Source: Eopsaltria australis
Taxonomy: Eukaryota > Chordata > Aves > Passeriformes > Petroicidae
Length of the DNA stretch: 64,000 nucleotides
Direction of reading: 5' to 3'
Assembly: GCA_034509425.1 (NCBI GenBank)
Contig: JAVTVJ010000130.1
Span: forward strand, 3,651,501-3,715,500
Of the stretch, positions 50,601 to 63,434 are shown one piece after another. The notes beneath the pieces are model-generated. The model worked only from the letters and a program-made list of their open reading frames with translations, ran no database searches and had not been told where the DNA came from. Each line of letters opens with the position of its first letter. The first letter of the stretch is position 1. A program made the position numbers and the translations under genes.

Positions 50601-53600
50601 CCTTGGATGCAGCCATGTATCTAATCTTACCATAAATACTGCATGACTGTGTTAGACTGATTTAATGGCAGCTCTATAAATAAAAAACCCCATGACCTAA
50701 AGTACAGGCTCTGCTGCTGCCATGAAGATGCTTGTTGGAGATGGGGGTGTGGGATGAAGTCACAGAGCTGTGTCCTGGCCTTAGGGACAGGCTATGGACA
50801 GTGGAAACTTGGACCCCTCCTTCCCCAGTGGCTCAGGCTGAGCTGGGAGAGGGTGGTCTAGCACAAATTTCCACGTGGCAGGACAGAGTTTGTGAGTTGT
50901 TTGCTGAGTGCAGATGCACAGGGGTTGCCATTGGGATGTTGACATTGACAGCTGGAAGTGCTTTGTGTTACCGAGGTATTCAGGGCACAAGAGGCACTGC
51001 AGGAACCCTGCATGTGCCTCTCAGAGGGCGTGAGGCATCTGCTCACTCGTGTCTGGTTGTTCTTGGCTCCAGAGCAGCTAGGTGGGAGGGCAGAGACACC
51101 CACATTCCATGGCATCTAGGGGATGGATTCACCCTTCCCTGCAAAATGGGTTTTTGCAGGTAGCTTTAACCACGACAAGACACAACAGCAAATTCTCCAC
51201 TGGCTCCAGCCATGGAACAGCAGTGACACGAGAACCTGCCCTGCCTGTGTCCTGTCCCAGCTACTGCTGACCTGCACCTGACCAAAACAATCACCCTTCC
51301 CAAGGACCATATTTTCCATCCACATATGCTTTCTGACAGTGGCAGGGGGAACTGGGCACAGAGGATATAAAAATCCATTTTGCGATCAGTCCAGAGAAAA
51401 GGTTGGGCTGGGAAATGGAAGCTGAGCTTGCTGTGCAGCACAGCCATGTGTCAGTTGATAGCCCTGCCTGGGCATTAGCTCTGAATTCTCCAGGCAGCCT
51501 CAAAACACCTCTGTGGAGGTGACATCATGATATCAAAATGAAATGAGACTATTTAAATGCAAGACTATCGTGGTGCCAGTACAATGTGAAAATGAAACTG
51601 AGTCAATGTAACCCCACAGGGAGCAAGTTACAGTTTGAGAGAGAAATAAAACAATGTAAATGGATGTTACACTGGACTTAAAGAGCCCGCTGAGGCCAGG
51701 GTCTGTTGCTGAATTTGTTTGGGCATTCAGCTTAATTTGTGCCATATATCTTGAGCTGGATGCATTGTTTTACTGAATAGCTATTAACTAAAATTAACAT
51801 GCAGCCAAGTATGTTAGTGTGCAGGCAGGGTTTGACCTAAACTGTGAAAAGCAAAGACACCATGGAAGTCTGGCATTTCCTTCCTAAGTGGGAAATGTCA
51901 CTGAAACAACTCAATGATACAGAATCTACACAACTATGAATATCCTGGCACTGTCAAAGAAAGATGTTTACAAACTCAACTGGAAACTAAAATGTGAAAG
52001 CATAAATGATATGGGTGTGTTGGGATTCAGTGTGAAACGACGCTGGATTCTGGGCAGGCAGGGGGAAGGGAAAATGCAGTGTCATCACCAAGTATCTGAA
52101 GGGTGTGCAAGAGCAAAAAGCAAGCTTTAGTCCTTAAGGGGAGTTATCAAGGGGTAATGGCACAAAATTGAGAATAAGAACTATCAGTCTGATTATTAGA
52201 ACAGTCCTGCATTAGTTGGATCTGCTGGGCTGTGAAAGGATCTCCCTTGGAAACAGCAGATTTCATCTGGATGTCTGCTAGGAGTGCTGGGAATCCTAAC
52301 ACAGACCTGCCTGTTCCTGTGCTGCTGAGAGTAACAGCGCTGATGCACTCATAAAGCACATCCTACAGCTGCCCTAAGCAAGGGCTAAGAAAAGTCAGAA
52401 GAACTTGGCTTTTTGGTAGCCATGCTGGAGGAGATGCTCTGGACAGTCCTCCAGACATCTGGAGGTGTTCAGGTCTGTCTAGGCAAATCTCCAGCTGGAA
52501 AAAGGACACAAGCAGGTAGATCCAGAGGCATGGACATCCTCCCGCTGTAGTGCACCCACAGCTCACCATTTCCTTCTATGTAATAGCAACAAAAATGCAA
52601 ATAGACACCAATTCCCCAGATGATCACAAACCTTAAATGAATTAACGAGCAACAGGTGTACAAGACACAAAAATGTTTTATAATAATTTTTTGAAGAAGA
52701 ACCTGAGATTTATCAGCAGTCTCCCAGGAACAAGAAGAGGCACTAAAATTTCCCCTCTGTTTGCTGTAGTGACAAAAGGGAGGAATTGAGAGATACATGA
52801 GTGAAATGTCCTAGGTCACCCTAATTCTTTTATTGACACTCATTACTGCAGTGACAGAATACAAATGCTCCCAAAGAAGTATTATATTCTACCAAGCCTA
52901 TAATGTCAATAATCTTCAGGGAATCTGTAATCCAAATAACCAGGCTTATTTCAGCAGGTCCTAAAGAGCACTTAGTCCATAGCAACTGGGCTTACTACAA
53001 AATTCTGGGAAATTTTGGCTTAGAACTACATGCGGCCACTACACAATTCCTGCTCTACTGAAGTTATATTTGTCATCTACTCATTTAATAAAAACCATAA
53101 TCTTAAAAAGACATGAAAGAAAACACAGTATAGATCAGGGATCAAAGACATGATCCATGTTGCAGCAGTTTTTAGGATACAGGAGAGTAAAATAATGTTA
53201 ACACTATGCTTTGCTGTCCAGTATCATCATTATGAAACTCCTCCACTCCCCTGCAAAGAACTAAGAAGAAAAGCACAAGGAAACACAGCTGGAGCTGAAA
53301 GCACTGAACTGTGGGGGGAAAAAAATGAACAAACCCTTTCAGATCCAAACCAGTTATGGCTGCAAATTATCATTCTGGCTGTATTTAAGGAACGTACTAA
53401 GGTCTAGAAAAAAATGCAGCTGAAGGCATAAAACAGATTCAGAAAAGGATGTTAATTCTTAGTTCTGCAGAAGGCAGAAACATAGAGAGAAATGATGAGC
53501 CACAAAAAACTGCACCTTGTAACTCACACAGTTGTTTGGCATCTGAAAAACTTGACAAAAACCCTGACATTGGGGCAGGGATTCACTTCAGGGAAGTGCA

Positions 53601-54004
53601 GCTTTCTTAGCCCTTGTGCCTGGGTTTGCCTAGACACCAGCTCGAGTTTGTAACGTGATTTCTATGCCTTTCCTGCAGCTCTCCTAAAATCCACAGCAGA
53701 CTACTACTTTAGAGACAGAGTTCAAAAATCAGTTAGTTGAAGTGAGTGCCAATATTGTTGGATATTGATGGAAAAATAAAAACTAGAGCTGCAGACTGGT
53801 GCCTACCATCCAACTTGGAGAGAGCCTGACTTTCCAACTGCACATCTTGCAGCAGGCCCAGCACCCCGCTCAAAGCAGCTCTCAGGTACAGCAGGGCTGT
53901 TTGCAAGGCCTGGATGGATCAGGCTCTGGGAAGATTCTGATCTGGGGGGATGTGACAGTTACAAATGGCCTGTGCAGGCCCTGTGACAGGCTGCTCACTG
54001 GGTA
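47631..54004. other. Non-genic stretch
   Basis: No supported gene. A GC-richer patch at 50730-51500 carries overlapping frames on both strands (up to 143 codons at 50732-51163) without domains or splice context. The rest is AT-rich with short homopolymers (G8 at 48543, T run near 49135). Confidence 0.65.
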
Positions 54005-54205
54005 ACTGATGAGCTGGTGTCCCGCCGAGCAGAGCCCATGTATTTAGCGAATGACAGAAGTGCGATGTTGATCGAATCTATGTGAATAGCAAAGAAAAGC
54101 AAATACAGGCTCTACACTAAATGCCCATGATGGATAGATTCGTCTTGCTGTGTGCTACTCTCATTCCAATGTATTCATTCAAACTACACATGTAATTCAA
54201 AATTT
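54005..54205. promoter_or_regulatory. Candidate conserved non-coding element with retained CpGs and split dyad
   Basis: Six CpGs occur within 54023-54142 (CCCGCCGAG, TAGCGAATG, GTGCGATG, ATCGAATC, TTCGTC), far above the surrounding density. CGAATCTAT (54073-54081) and ATAGATTCG (54134-54142) are exact reverse complements 52 bases apart. The sequence then runs into AT-rich DNA with ATTCATTC and TGTAATTC. It has no repeat similarity and no coding frame. CpG retention suggests selection or germline hypomethylation. Confidence 0.4.
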
Positions 54206-55289
54206 TCCTTGAATTTATTCTTGTTTACAGGAACTCTGAAGCACTGTGCTTCCAAGTGTTTGCAAATGACAAAGTACTCCACTCTGCTCCAGGGAAGGAT
54301 TTGAGTCCATATCCTGAATTAAGTCTATAGCCCACTCTTGCTAGCTGCAATAAATAAAGGGTAGGCTTTGATTTGTCTACATGACAGTGTAAATCAAAGG
54401 AAGTAGAGGGAACAAAGCCCCAAACACATGGCACCTATGAAATGAGGAGGGGTGGAGAAGGTGGTTCTGCTCCTACCACAAAGCTTTGGCCAAAATCTAA
54501 TTTGCTTTGAAAGAGCAAAAAGCTCAAACCTCCTGCTTGGAGAGATCTCAGACACTTCACCTTGGTGTTCCACACACAGTGTTCAAATCCATATATTTTA
54601 CTGAAAAAATTAATCACAATACTGAGTTTTCTCAAAAATGTTTATGCTAAAGGAGAGAATTCTGCAAGATTTAAAGTTTCCTAGGTGACTAGTTTTGGGT
54701 CTTTGAAGCCCACCTGTGAGAATGACAGTTACAGATACAGACTCTTCTTTTCTTTATTTTTTACTCTTTCCTTTCTAAAAATCACATACAGCTTCATGAG
54801 GCACCTTTGCACCAGAATGCCTGAAGCCTCAGGAAGCCTGTGGGAGCTGCATTTTGCCAAGGATTTGGGGGTTGATTTTTATTTTTGTATTCTTGAGGTA
54901 GGCAATTCTTGTAGAAGCAAAATACTGTAATTAAATTGTCTCAGTATTGACAGTTTCTTTGTTGCATTTTTCCTATTCCCTTTCCACTAGGTCACCCTGA
55001 TGGACTGGAGCAGATTAAAAACATGATTCCATTGAATTCAAGGACATACAGCACCAACCTGAGAGTGTTCTATTCCATATTATTCAATACAATTCTAAGA
55101 GATTGCAGGATTTCCTAGGTTAGGAAACTAAAAAAGATACAGAATATCCATGTCTCATTGAAAAGATGAAATCACTCCTCTCTCTTCCAAAACTGGTTTC
55201 AGAATTGGGATTTGCACAGGCCAAGCTGCCCATCAGTGCCTGTGACCTGGCAAAGGTCGTTCTCTTGGTGGAGGAGTTTTCTGACCTTC

Positions 55290-55375
55290 TAAAGATGGGG
55301 GAATCAAGTTCACTAAGCAGCTCCAACACAATCCTTTCATCCCTGACCTCCAGGCTGGATTCCTGCAACTCATTA
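55290..55375 (+). pseudogene. Relic of a CR1/L2-type LINE reverse transcriptase
   Basis: In the plus frame containing the ATG at 55166, the stretch LTSRLDSCNSL matches the conserved SRLDxCN(S/A)L segment near the end of the reverse transcriptase in CR1/L2-clade LINEs. The preceding SSSLSSSNTILSS is compatible with the usual Ser/Leu-rich linker. The frame stops at 55384 soon after the motif and nothing downstream resembles the following LINE segment. The relic is very short and chance is possible. The reverse frame of the same DNA is also open, but I see no domain in it. Confidence 0.35.
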
Positions 55376-55999
55376 GGCAGTTAGAGTGAAACATGCTAAT
55401 AGATTGCACATTCAGAGTCACTGATGCCTCAGCACCTGGGGTGAAAGTCTCTGCAGGCAGAGTTCAAGATGCCATGCGTTACCTGCAGCCACTGCCACAT
55501 GCCATGGGTTAAGTCACCTCATCTCACCTGGACTCTCAGCTGTCAAAGGTTTTCTTGTTATTTGAAAACAGAGGCAGAACAGAGTATCAGACACACTAAT
55601 AATTTGGGTTTATCCTTACAGTTTTCACAAGCAACCAAGTTTAAAGTACAAAAGCAGGGAATAAGAAGAAAGGTTAGGAGGAAGAAGCCTTAGAGGAAGG
55701 CAGAGATCACAAAGCAGCTCTGCGTAATGGTAGAGAGGGAGAGCTGTGCCTACAGCTCCTGCAGCAGAGGATTGCACATGTATGTTTTATTCCAGGAGGC
55801 AGAACTGTGTACGCACCCTATAAAAATGACACCAAGTCCAAATAACTGTAAGAAACTTCTTTTTTGACATATGAAAATTTGTAAACCATTAGAGCAGAGT
55901 GTTTCTACACAGACAAAGTTATATATGGCAAAAAATATGTTCTTAGTGGAATAAAGTAAGCACAACTGTTGCGTTTTTTTTTCTCTAAAAATAACTATG

Positions 56000-58069
56000 C
56001 TTTTATTATGGCATTTTGGGGTAACCCTTCTGCTTATCAGAACCCATATCCCTTCACTCCCATACCTGACTGCTGCTGGCAACAAGTTACAGCCTGACTC
56101 CACCTCTATGGCAATAAAAGGGAAATTTTAAGACACTCAATCTATTATTGCTCAGGAAAATGATCAGTGTTATCAGGTATCAATGATGGCATGGGAACCT
56201 TCTGAATATTTCTCTCTGCTAATGCTGTGCTCATTTTATTGGCTGTCTTTTTTATCCCTATCAGATTCCAGGTCCTCCTTCTAAAGGATGGATCAGGTCA
56301 TGAAGGCCATTCAGAAACATCTTCCAAGATGTGATGCCTCTTGACATTTATGTCCCACAGGCACTATGAAACATTAAAGTGACAAAACTGGAAGTACAAA
56401 GTTAAGCGATGGAGATTTCTTCAGGGACCTGCTCACACAGAAAATCAAGAAGTCCATACGTCTTGATGGTTTCCACAGCCACATGAAAAGTGGGACCCTC
56501 ACTCCCACAATGCTGACAATAAAGAAAGAGAGGCCAGCATGTCAGAAAATATTAAAAACAGTTTCCCAGAACAACAAGAGAGACCAAACAGCCATGAGGA
56601 ATTGAAGCTGCAGCACATTTAAATTCTACACCCCAAGACAGCCATGAGAAGTTCTCTAACTCCATACAGGGACATGTGTGATGCGTGTGATGTTTGCTGT
56701 GCCCACAAACACCTCTGGTCACTGAAGCTGCAACTGAGGCAGACCAGAGCTCTAACAGGTGTGGGAGTGACGCTGCAGGACCATTCCTGCCAGCAATCAC
56801 TGCTGAAGACACACTTCAGCTACAGCAGAATGTGTCTTTTCATGACAGAGATCACAACCCTCTACAGCATCAAAAACTGTATCCACCAGTTATTCACAAT
56901 AATAAAGGTTTCAGAGAAAGCACTAAAGCATTGCACTTATCCAAACTCTGGCTTAAGGGCTGTGTGTGACCAAATTGTGCCATCGTGAATCACATCCTGA
57001 AGGAGCATGTGGTGACAAGTCCACATGATGAATACCTGATATCTGTGACTCTGACACACAATCACCAACAGTGTGCAGTTACTTCATTTGGGTTCAAAAA
57101 TAATACACATCATTTGGGGACATGCTACTTTCCTTGTCACCAAATCAACATAATTAATTTAACCACTATCATTACAGCTGAACTTTCCAGCCCAGTCAAA
57201 TGAAATAAGTCAGTTCCTTCTGTGTACTTTTTTGGGGATGTTTTCCTTCCTCTGTGGCTAATTATTGAAGATTTTCTTCTAAGCCCTAATTCATGCCTCC
57301 TTCCTGCTGACTGCAGATAAAATGTCATCTGTGCAGGAGCTCATAATCAGCTGATTCTGACAAGCAGAGGATAAAGCACAAAAGGAAGAATATTGTTTTA
57401 AGGAGGGAGAAATCCAGATCTAACTACTGGGACTTTTGCCAGGGATTTCAATGTGAACAGAATAGAGGCCTCATTGAGACAGTGGAAATTAGACCCTGTT
57501 GCTTCTCAAGGGTTTTGTTTGCTTCTAGCTTTTTGGATGAAAAGATGATGAAACACAGAGTAGTGTAGCTTCATCTGCATGAGCAAAATAAAGGGAAGGT
57601 AATAAAACTGAGGATACAGCAAAGGAGAAGGCAAAACCCCACCAGACAGGCTGCTAGCTGAGGTCCTGAGCACTTTGAGGATCATCTGCCATTTTGTTCA
57701 AGTGCTTAAAGAAAACACAGAAACCTTCTCCAGCCTCAGAATTTGAAGATGCTCTTCATGTACCTGTCAGTCTCTGAAATCTAAGAGACACAATGTTCAA
57801 CTCCTCAAAACACCAAGATCAAATACTGCTCTTCAGCCTCTTAGTTCAAGAAATACCTCACATGGAATGGGGAGAGGAAGGAGAGAGAGAACATCAAGCA
57901 TTGAGACCAGAGAACAAAATCAGAGTCCTCCCATTTCATCCCTCCTGAAGAAGTAGGTCTGGCTTATTTCTTACTCTCTCCATTATCCTTCATCCTCTAA
58001 AAACAGAAATCTAGAAAAGAAAGTAAGAACATCCTAGCCTAACACGTTCATTTTCTCCTCCTGATGTTT
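56000..58069. other. Non-genic stretch
   Basis: No supported gene. Frames at 56552-56988 overlap on both strands and have no recognisable domain. No repeat family is recognised. Confidence 0.65.
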
Positions 58070-58320
58070 CGAGTTCACTCTAGGGAGGGGTCACTGCCGT
58101 TACCGCTGAGGGAAAATCGCCTGGATGATTTCCTGAATCCAGACTGAACACGCAGGTGTTGCAGCTATCGGCCTGAGCCCGGCTCGAGCAGCCCAGCCGC
58201 CACCTGGTGACTGAAAACTCACACTGCGCTATTCCATTAGCATTTACTCCTTCATTACTTAGTCCAGATACACGTGGAATAAATCTGACAACGTATCCCA
58301 CGTAGGAGTAAGGAGCTCTG
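58070..58320. promoter_or_regulatory. CpG-rich element with CTCF-like site
   Basis: About 13 CpGs fall in 250 bases at roughly balanced GC, giving a CpG density close to expectation, whereas the rest of the window is strongly depleted. On the minus strand TCACCAGGTGGC (58210-58199) matches 11 of 12 positions of a CTCF core and is followed by GGCTGGGC. The plus strand has the E-box CACCTG at the same place. No TATA box or credible first exon is seen. It could be an insulator, enhancer or lncRNA promoter. Confidence 0.45.
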
Positions 58321-58418
58321 ATTCTCTAGAGTGCAAATATTCAATATAGATCAATGTTGTTAGAAGGGAAAAAGAGATAAATTTAATTAACTCAAGTCTT
58401 AGATTGCAGAGAGTGGTC

Positions 58419-58444
58419 GGGGCGGGGGAGTGACTGGGTTGGGG
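58419..58444 (+). promoter_or_regulatory. Canonical G-quadruplex motif with GC box
   Basis: Four G runs (58419-58422, 58424-58428, 58436-58438, 58441-58444) are separated by loops of 1, 7 and 2 bases, which meets the G3+N1-7 pattern. The first two runs form GGGGCGGGGG, a GC box of the Sp1/KLF type. It is about 100 bases from the CpG-rich element and probably belongs to the same regulatory unit. Confidence 0.7.
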
Positions 58445-61101
58445 CAGGAGTCTTAAATTCAGGCACTGCTCAGAGCTTCCTCACATCTGTGCCTCCACTG
58501 ACTTTCCACAGGAACACAGCAGCAAAATTACCACATTCCAAAGATCCATTATCTTTCTCTTTGCTCGTCCCCTGCAGTTCCAGCTGGCACCACTGTCCTG
58601 CACTGTCACACGGAGCTGTGTGCTCTGAAACAGGTGACTTCAGTAGAAAGATTTGCAAGCTGAATGCTACAAAATAGATTTCTATAGCATGGATTTTAGT
58701 GCTATGACCAAAAAGTGCTGTCAGTCAATACTTTAGTAAGCTGTAACAAAATGTTTAGGATCATCATTTTTAGGAGGCAATAGATATCAACAAACAGAAG
58801 ACTCTTTGAGAAATGTTTATGCTTAAAATATAATGACTACTGCACATATTCTTTTCAAGTTTTATACTCTAGTCAATGTATTATAATTGAGTTCTACTGA
58901 ATTACTTTTCTAGTGGATAAATACTGTACACGCTGTACTGTGAAGAGACATCATGTAATGTATACTAATTAAGCCATTATATCTGTAGAGAAGATCGTAT
59001 CTGAAATATCAAATTAGCAGGAATTAAACATCTCAAAGGATTAATGAAATGTTATGGAGCCATTCACTTCCAGGTCAACAGGTTCAATTTCAGCTTAGTT
59101 TAATAGTTATAATGAATTTATGTGCTGGAGATAACAATTCTCTGCATACGTCCATAAATCAGGGTAAGAGTCCCCAGCTCGTACCAAGAGCAGCAGGCCT
59201 GAACCAGCACAGCCAGAACAAGGGAGCCAGGAATATCCTGCCAGGCCTGGCTTTGGCACAGAGCCTGGGGCTCCAGGACATCAAAGAGCACATTTACTGC
59301 ATGGCTGCAATGTGTGCAGGCAGCAGCGAGCGACACCAGAGACAGTCAGTCAGTTCTCTTTACAGACCTGCCAACAATTGTCAGCCCCAGCAATAAAGTT
59401 ATCACAGGCACAACATCCAGCCCCATCTCCTCTTCCACTCAGTGAGAGCCCCTTCTGCTTATCCTGATTTCTCTCTCAGCAGAGATACCTGCAGCTTCTA
59501 GGAAAAGGTGGGGCTGGGGCATGGAAAAGGAGGAACTGTAACCAACTTTTACATGGCTCTATCTGACAGCCAATGAGACAATAACTATACAAAACAATCC
59601 CTGGTTTTGTTGTGGAAACACAAATTTGAGACCCAACTTATTTTGTTGAGATTAAACAACCAGCATGTCAAGAGATGTAGGCACCAGCTCCTTAGTGATG
59701 ATGGGCAGTGAGCAAACAACAACCAGTTTATGCTTAAGAGAAAGCAGCTAAGAAATAATCAATCAAGAACAAATAACTGTAACCTAGTGGAGTAGCACAG
59801 AGACAGCTCCAACCTCTGCAGACAGACATTGAAAGGAGACAAACTTATAAATGCAGAGATTACCCAAAGCCCATCACTTCAGTTTGCTGTGAGGACTCTG
59901 GTTTGGTCACACACAAACATTGGAAGCTAAGGAATGACTCAGAATGCCAAAGTTCCTGCTCCAGGGGTTTTTTTATTGGGTTTCTGTGCAGCTTGGCTAA
60001 AATATCCATCTTACTGAGCTCCAGTATCTCCTAGAGAACTAGTAGAAGGATCACCTATGCAGGTATTATGGGAAAACTATTTATGAGGTGCTTCAGGAGA
60101 TTTAGAAATAAGTACACATTGTTAATACCACTCCTTCCTGTGAGTGTTTAACCCACACTCTGCAACATGGACTGGAATCCTAAAGAAAACACCCTGTACT
60201 GCTGGCAGGAAAGTCATCCTATCACCTCTACCATCAACACACTTTGTGACCATCCTGTTCCCCTTTCAATGCTCCCAAGGTCTGGAAAAATGAATATATT
60301 CACCAGAGAGAATCTGGATGGCTGTAAAACAGCTTACACAGACTACTACAGAGAAAGTAGTTTTTCAACCAAGGGTACTGAGATACAAACATCACACCAG
60401 AAAAAAAAGGCTCTGGCAGCCTACATAATATATGGAAAAGGCATCAAGCGTGCAGGATTGTTCTCTTTTAGTGACTACAAACAGAATTGGAGAACAAAGA
60501 GCACTCTAACAGCTGTTTGCTTTGCTTTCCTGGCACTTCTGTATTTCAAGCTTAAAGAAAAAAAAAGGAAAAAACAAACCAAACAAAGAGTAAACTTGAT
60601 AAACCAAAAGGTAATAGGAGCCATTTTTACTTCAGGACTGCCTTGGCTGCACCTCCCCTGCTCACGAAATCTCTCAACATTTCCACTACAGGAAATGCAT
60701 TAAGTGTGAAATTTGAACCATGCATTTACTCTTCCAGCAGGAAGCTGTGAAGTGCAGCACAAAGTACTGGAGGTGGAAATCCAGATGAATTTTTACTGGT
60801 TTGTCTTACCTTTCTTCACTTTAGTCCCTATTCTCCCTCTTGTATGTCGTGTTTTCCAAGCACTGAATTCCTTAAACAGCACTTCTAGATCTGCTTTTCT
60901 TGTGCCATAGTGAGTTACTATTGCAATGGAAAGTTTCTACAGATCATCAGAAGCTTGCAACCACAGTATTTTCCTAAGGGACACAGTTTGAAATAATATT
61001 TTTATGATTAATAATTTAATAACATAATAATATAGTTTATATATTAACATATTATGTATATTGTTATATCTGCACACAAAATTATTGTATGCTCTTTGAC
61101 T
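58445..61101. other. Non-genic stretch
   Basis: No supported gene. The 178-codon frame at 60167-60703 has no domain, and its Lys-rich run near residue 130 comes from an A-rich tract (60549-60580). AT-rich DNA follows, ending in a patch of almost only A/T at 60985-61085. Confidence 0.65.
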
Positions 61102-61158
61102 TTAAAAGTGAAATGTTCACTTTTAAGCACTTTAAGTTGCCTTTAAAGGGAAGGCAAC
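61102..61158. repeat. Two adjacent short inverted repeats
   Basis: The first has arms TTAAAAGTGAA (61102-61112) and TTCACTTTTAA (61116-61126) separated by ATG. The second has arms GTTGCCTT (61136-61143) and AAGGCAAC (61151-61158) separated by 7 bases. Both pairs are exact. They follow an extremely AT-rich patch (about 60985-61085). No function is evident. Confidence 0.85.
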
Positions 61159-61478
61159 ATTTTTGTGATTTTTCTGTTCAAGAAAGAAGAAAATGCTTTA
61201 GCAATATAGGCAGATCCACAATAGAGTATTCAGTAAGAAATTAAGAAAAAAGTGCCCTCCAAGAGGCAGATGAACATAAGGAGTTTTCTGTGCTGGACAC
61301 AAGCAAAGTAGAAAGGAGAAACCCTCTCCAAAGCACTTGAGAAAAGTATTAGGGATTAATTAAAATGTAAAGTAAACCCTGAAGTTTTCAACATCCCATT
61401 TTGAATGTAGAACTATACATTTGAAACTATAAATTTGAGCAGTATTTAAATGTATAGTGTTCCAGTGTAAAGACCTAA

Positions 61479-61499
61479 CGTGTGTGTGTGTTGTGTGTG
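61479..61499. repeat. (GT)n microsatellite with one interruption
   Basis: GTGTGTGTGT with a single T insertion and then GTGTGTG. It is short and imperfect. Confidence 0.9.
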
Positions 61500-62794
61500 C
61501 ACTTTATATTTGTGTATGTACATTTGTAAAAAGAGGGATATGTTTTATTGGATGAATATAGTTGGAAAAAATACATAATCCTCTTGTCAGTATAATACAA
61601 GCAATTACTCCTCCCTTGAAACCTTTTCTCTCACATCACCATGATCATGGTTACAAGACTATTTACTTACAAATTTTAAAAAACCTCCCTTGGTGAACTT
61701 ACAAATCGCATCTCCAGCCTTTAGCTGCAGTACTTCAGTCACTTAAAATAGACCGCAGAAATACGAAATTGTGTAGTTTCACACTTCATCTTGAATGCTA
61801 TAAAAACTCTTGTTTGTTGTCCTTAGTCCTACCAGACACAAGCATCCAGTTGCATGTCAAGCAGCAGCCCTGGATAACGAAACAAGCTCTGACAGTGGAG
61901 CGAGAGAGAGGCAGCAGCGTTGGGGTTTTGGTGCTGCAGGATAAACTCTGAGCTCCACAGGGAAATCTAAATGGTGTATTTTTCTGTTTACCTTCAGGTG
62001 ACAATGTCCAAATGCTGCAACACATCACTGAGCGTCTGTTACAAAAACTGCTGTCATGAAGAATAAAAATGGATGGATGAATAATGGTCAGGCTGGACCT
62101 TCTGCCTCCTGCCAGCAGGATTGAGCAGAGATTTAAAAACAGCTTGTAAGCAATATGCAGCCAATCTAGGCCTATATAATCAGACCTAGGATCATCAGCA
62201 TTACACAGACATCAACTTACCTCTGAATAGAGATAAGGGAGTTGCTGGTGTTTCTCAAAGGACCTGGTTTCATCGACTGAAGTCAGTGAAAGCATTACTT
62301 GTTTCACAATCTGTTTTTCCAACTAAATTCACTGACAGCACTGAATAGGTTATTTTTTTCCTTCTTAAAAGCCTGCATTCTGATTTAATTGAAGAAATAT
62401 GATTAAGTCTACCCTTCTCCATATAGAAAAAGAATGTTTCAAAATAGGATAACCTGTAAAATATTTTTGAGGTTTTCTTCAAGTACGATGCTACCATTTA
62501 TGAAAGAGACTTTTGTTTTGAACAAATGAGTAACAAAAAGCATAACAGCAAATACATCTTAGCAGATGAAGGAACAGGATTTCCCTTTTTTATTTTCATT
62601 CACTGCCACCTCTTTCCACATCTTCCTTAGAGATCAACATTTCAGTATTTCCATCAGCTGCAAAGCAAGGACAATTCAAACATGTGCAGAGATTAACATG
62701 CTGGTTACAGAGGGTCACCCATCCTGAAAGGCAGAGCTTTACCTACATTGTCCATATTTGTCTCCAGGATATAAAAAGTGTGGCTTCAAGGCGA

Positions 62795-62819
62795 AGGAGG
62801 GAGGGAAGGGAGGGAGGGA
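62795..62819. repeat. (GGGA)n purine repeat
   Basis: Consecutive GGAG/GGGA units form a pure purine strand of about 25 bases. Four GGG runs with one- or two-base loops also meet the G-quadruplex pattern. Confidence 0.9.
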
Positions 62820-63434
62820 TACTCAGCATTAGATGCCAGTTTTCTGAAGAGAAGTCTCCTTTCATGATAAGGTAATTTGCAAAAGCTGTGAAGTTAAGAA
62901 ACCTTGTATTAGTCTCCTATGTAATATATTCTACATCAGCCATCATTTCTATCCAAATGGATATATCCAAATCAAATGTTGTGGCAGCAAAAGTGCCCTC
63001 TGATGAGGCACCCTGACCATTTAAAAAAAGACAAGAGGCATCTTTGAAAAGCATCTGGTGCTACCATGATTCTTTCCGCGCTTCTTTCAGAAGGAAGATT
63101 CCCCTGAAAATTATTTGACTCCTTTTTTTAAACTGAACTTGGTGCAACCCTTTCAGGTTACTTTTAAGAAAAATGTTGAATCAATCCACATTCTAAAATG
63201 CCTCAGAAAGAAGAAAAATCCCAGCAGTAAATCCACCTAATTAAGCAGGGGTGTATCTAGCCCATAGCTATTATCGCTTCTCAGCTTAATATTTTTAAAC
63301 ACCCTGGATGTGGAGCAGGCAGTAAGCTCTTCTCATTATTTCTCAAATGAAGCTGAGTAGATCTAACCCAAATTATGGCAAGATAAACCGGACAAGCTTA
63401 AGTGATGAAAATTGTACTTTTCCCTCTGCTTTAG

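Larger units (their letters stand above)
61159..63434. other. Non-genic stretch
   Basis: AT-rich DNA with the GT and GGGA simple repeats. GGATATATCC near 62959 is a small palindrome flanked by repeated ATCCAAAT. No gene is seen. Confidence 0.65.

Noticed and set aside
50732..51163. 143-codon frame in a GC-richer patch
   Set aside because: GC-richer DNA lowers stop-codon frequency on both strands; nothing protein-like is recognisable.
60167..60703. 178-codon open frame
   Set aside because: Length is near the chance maximum for 64 kb, composition follows the DNA (Lys run from an A tract), and no family is recognised.
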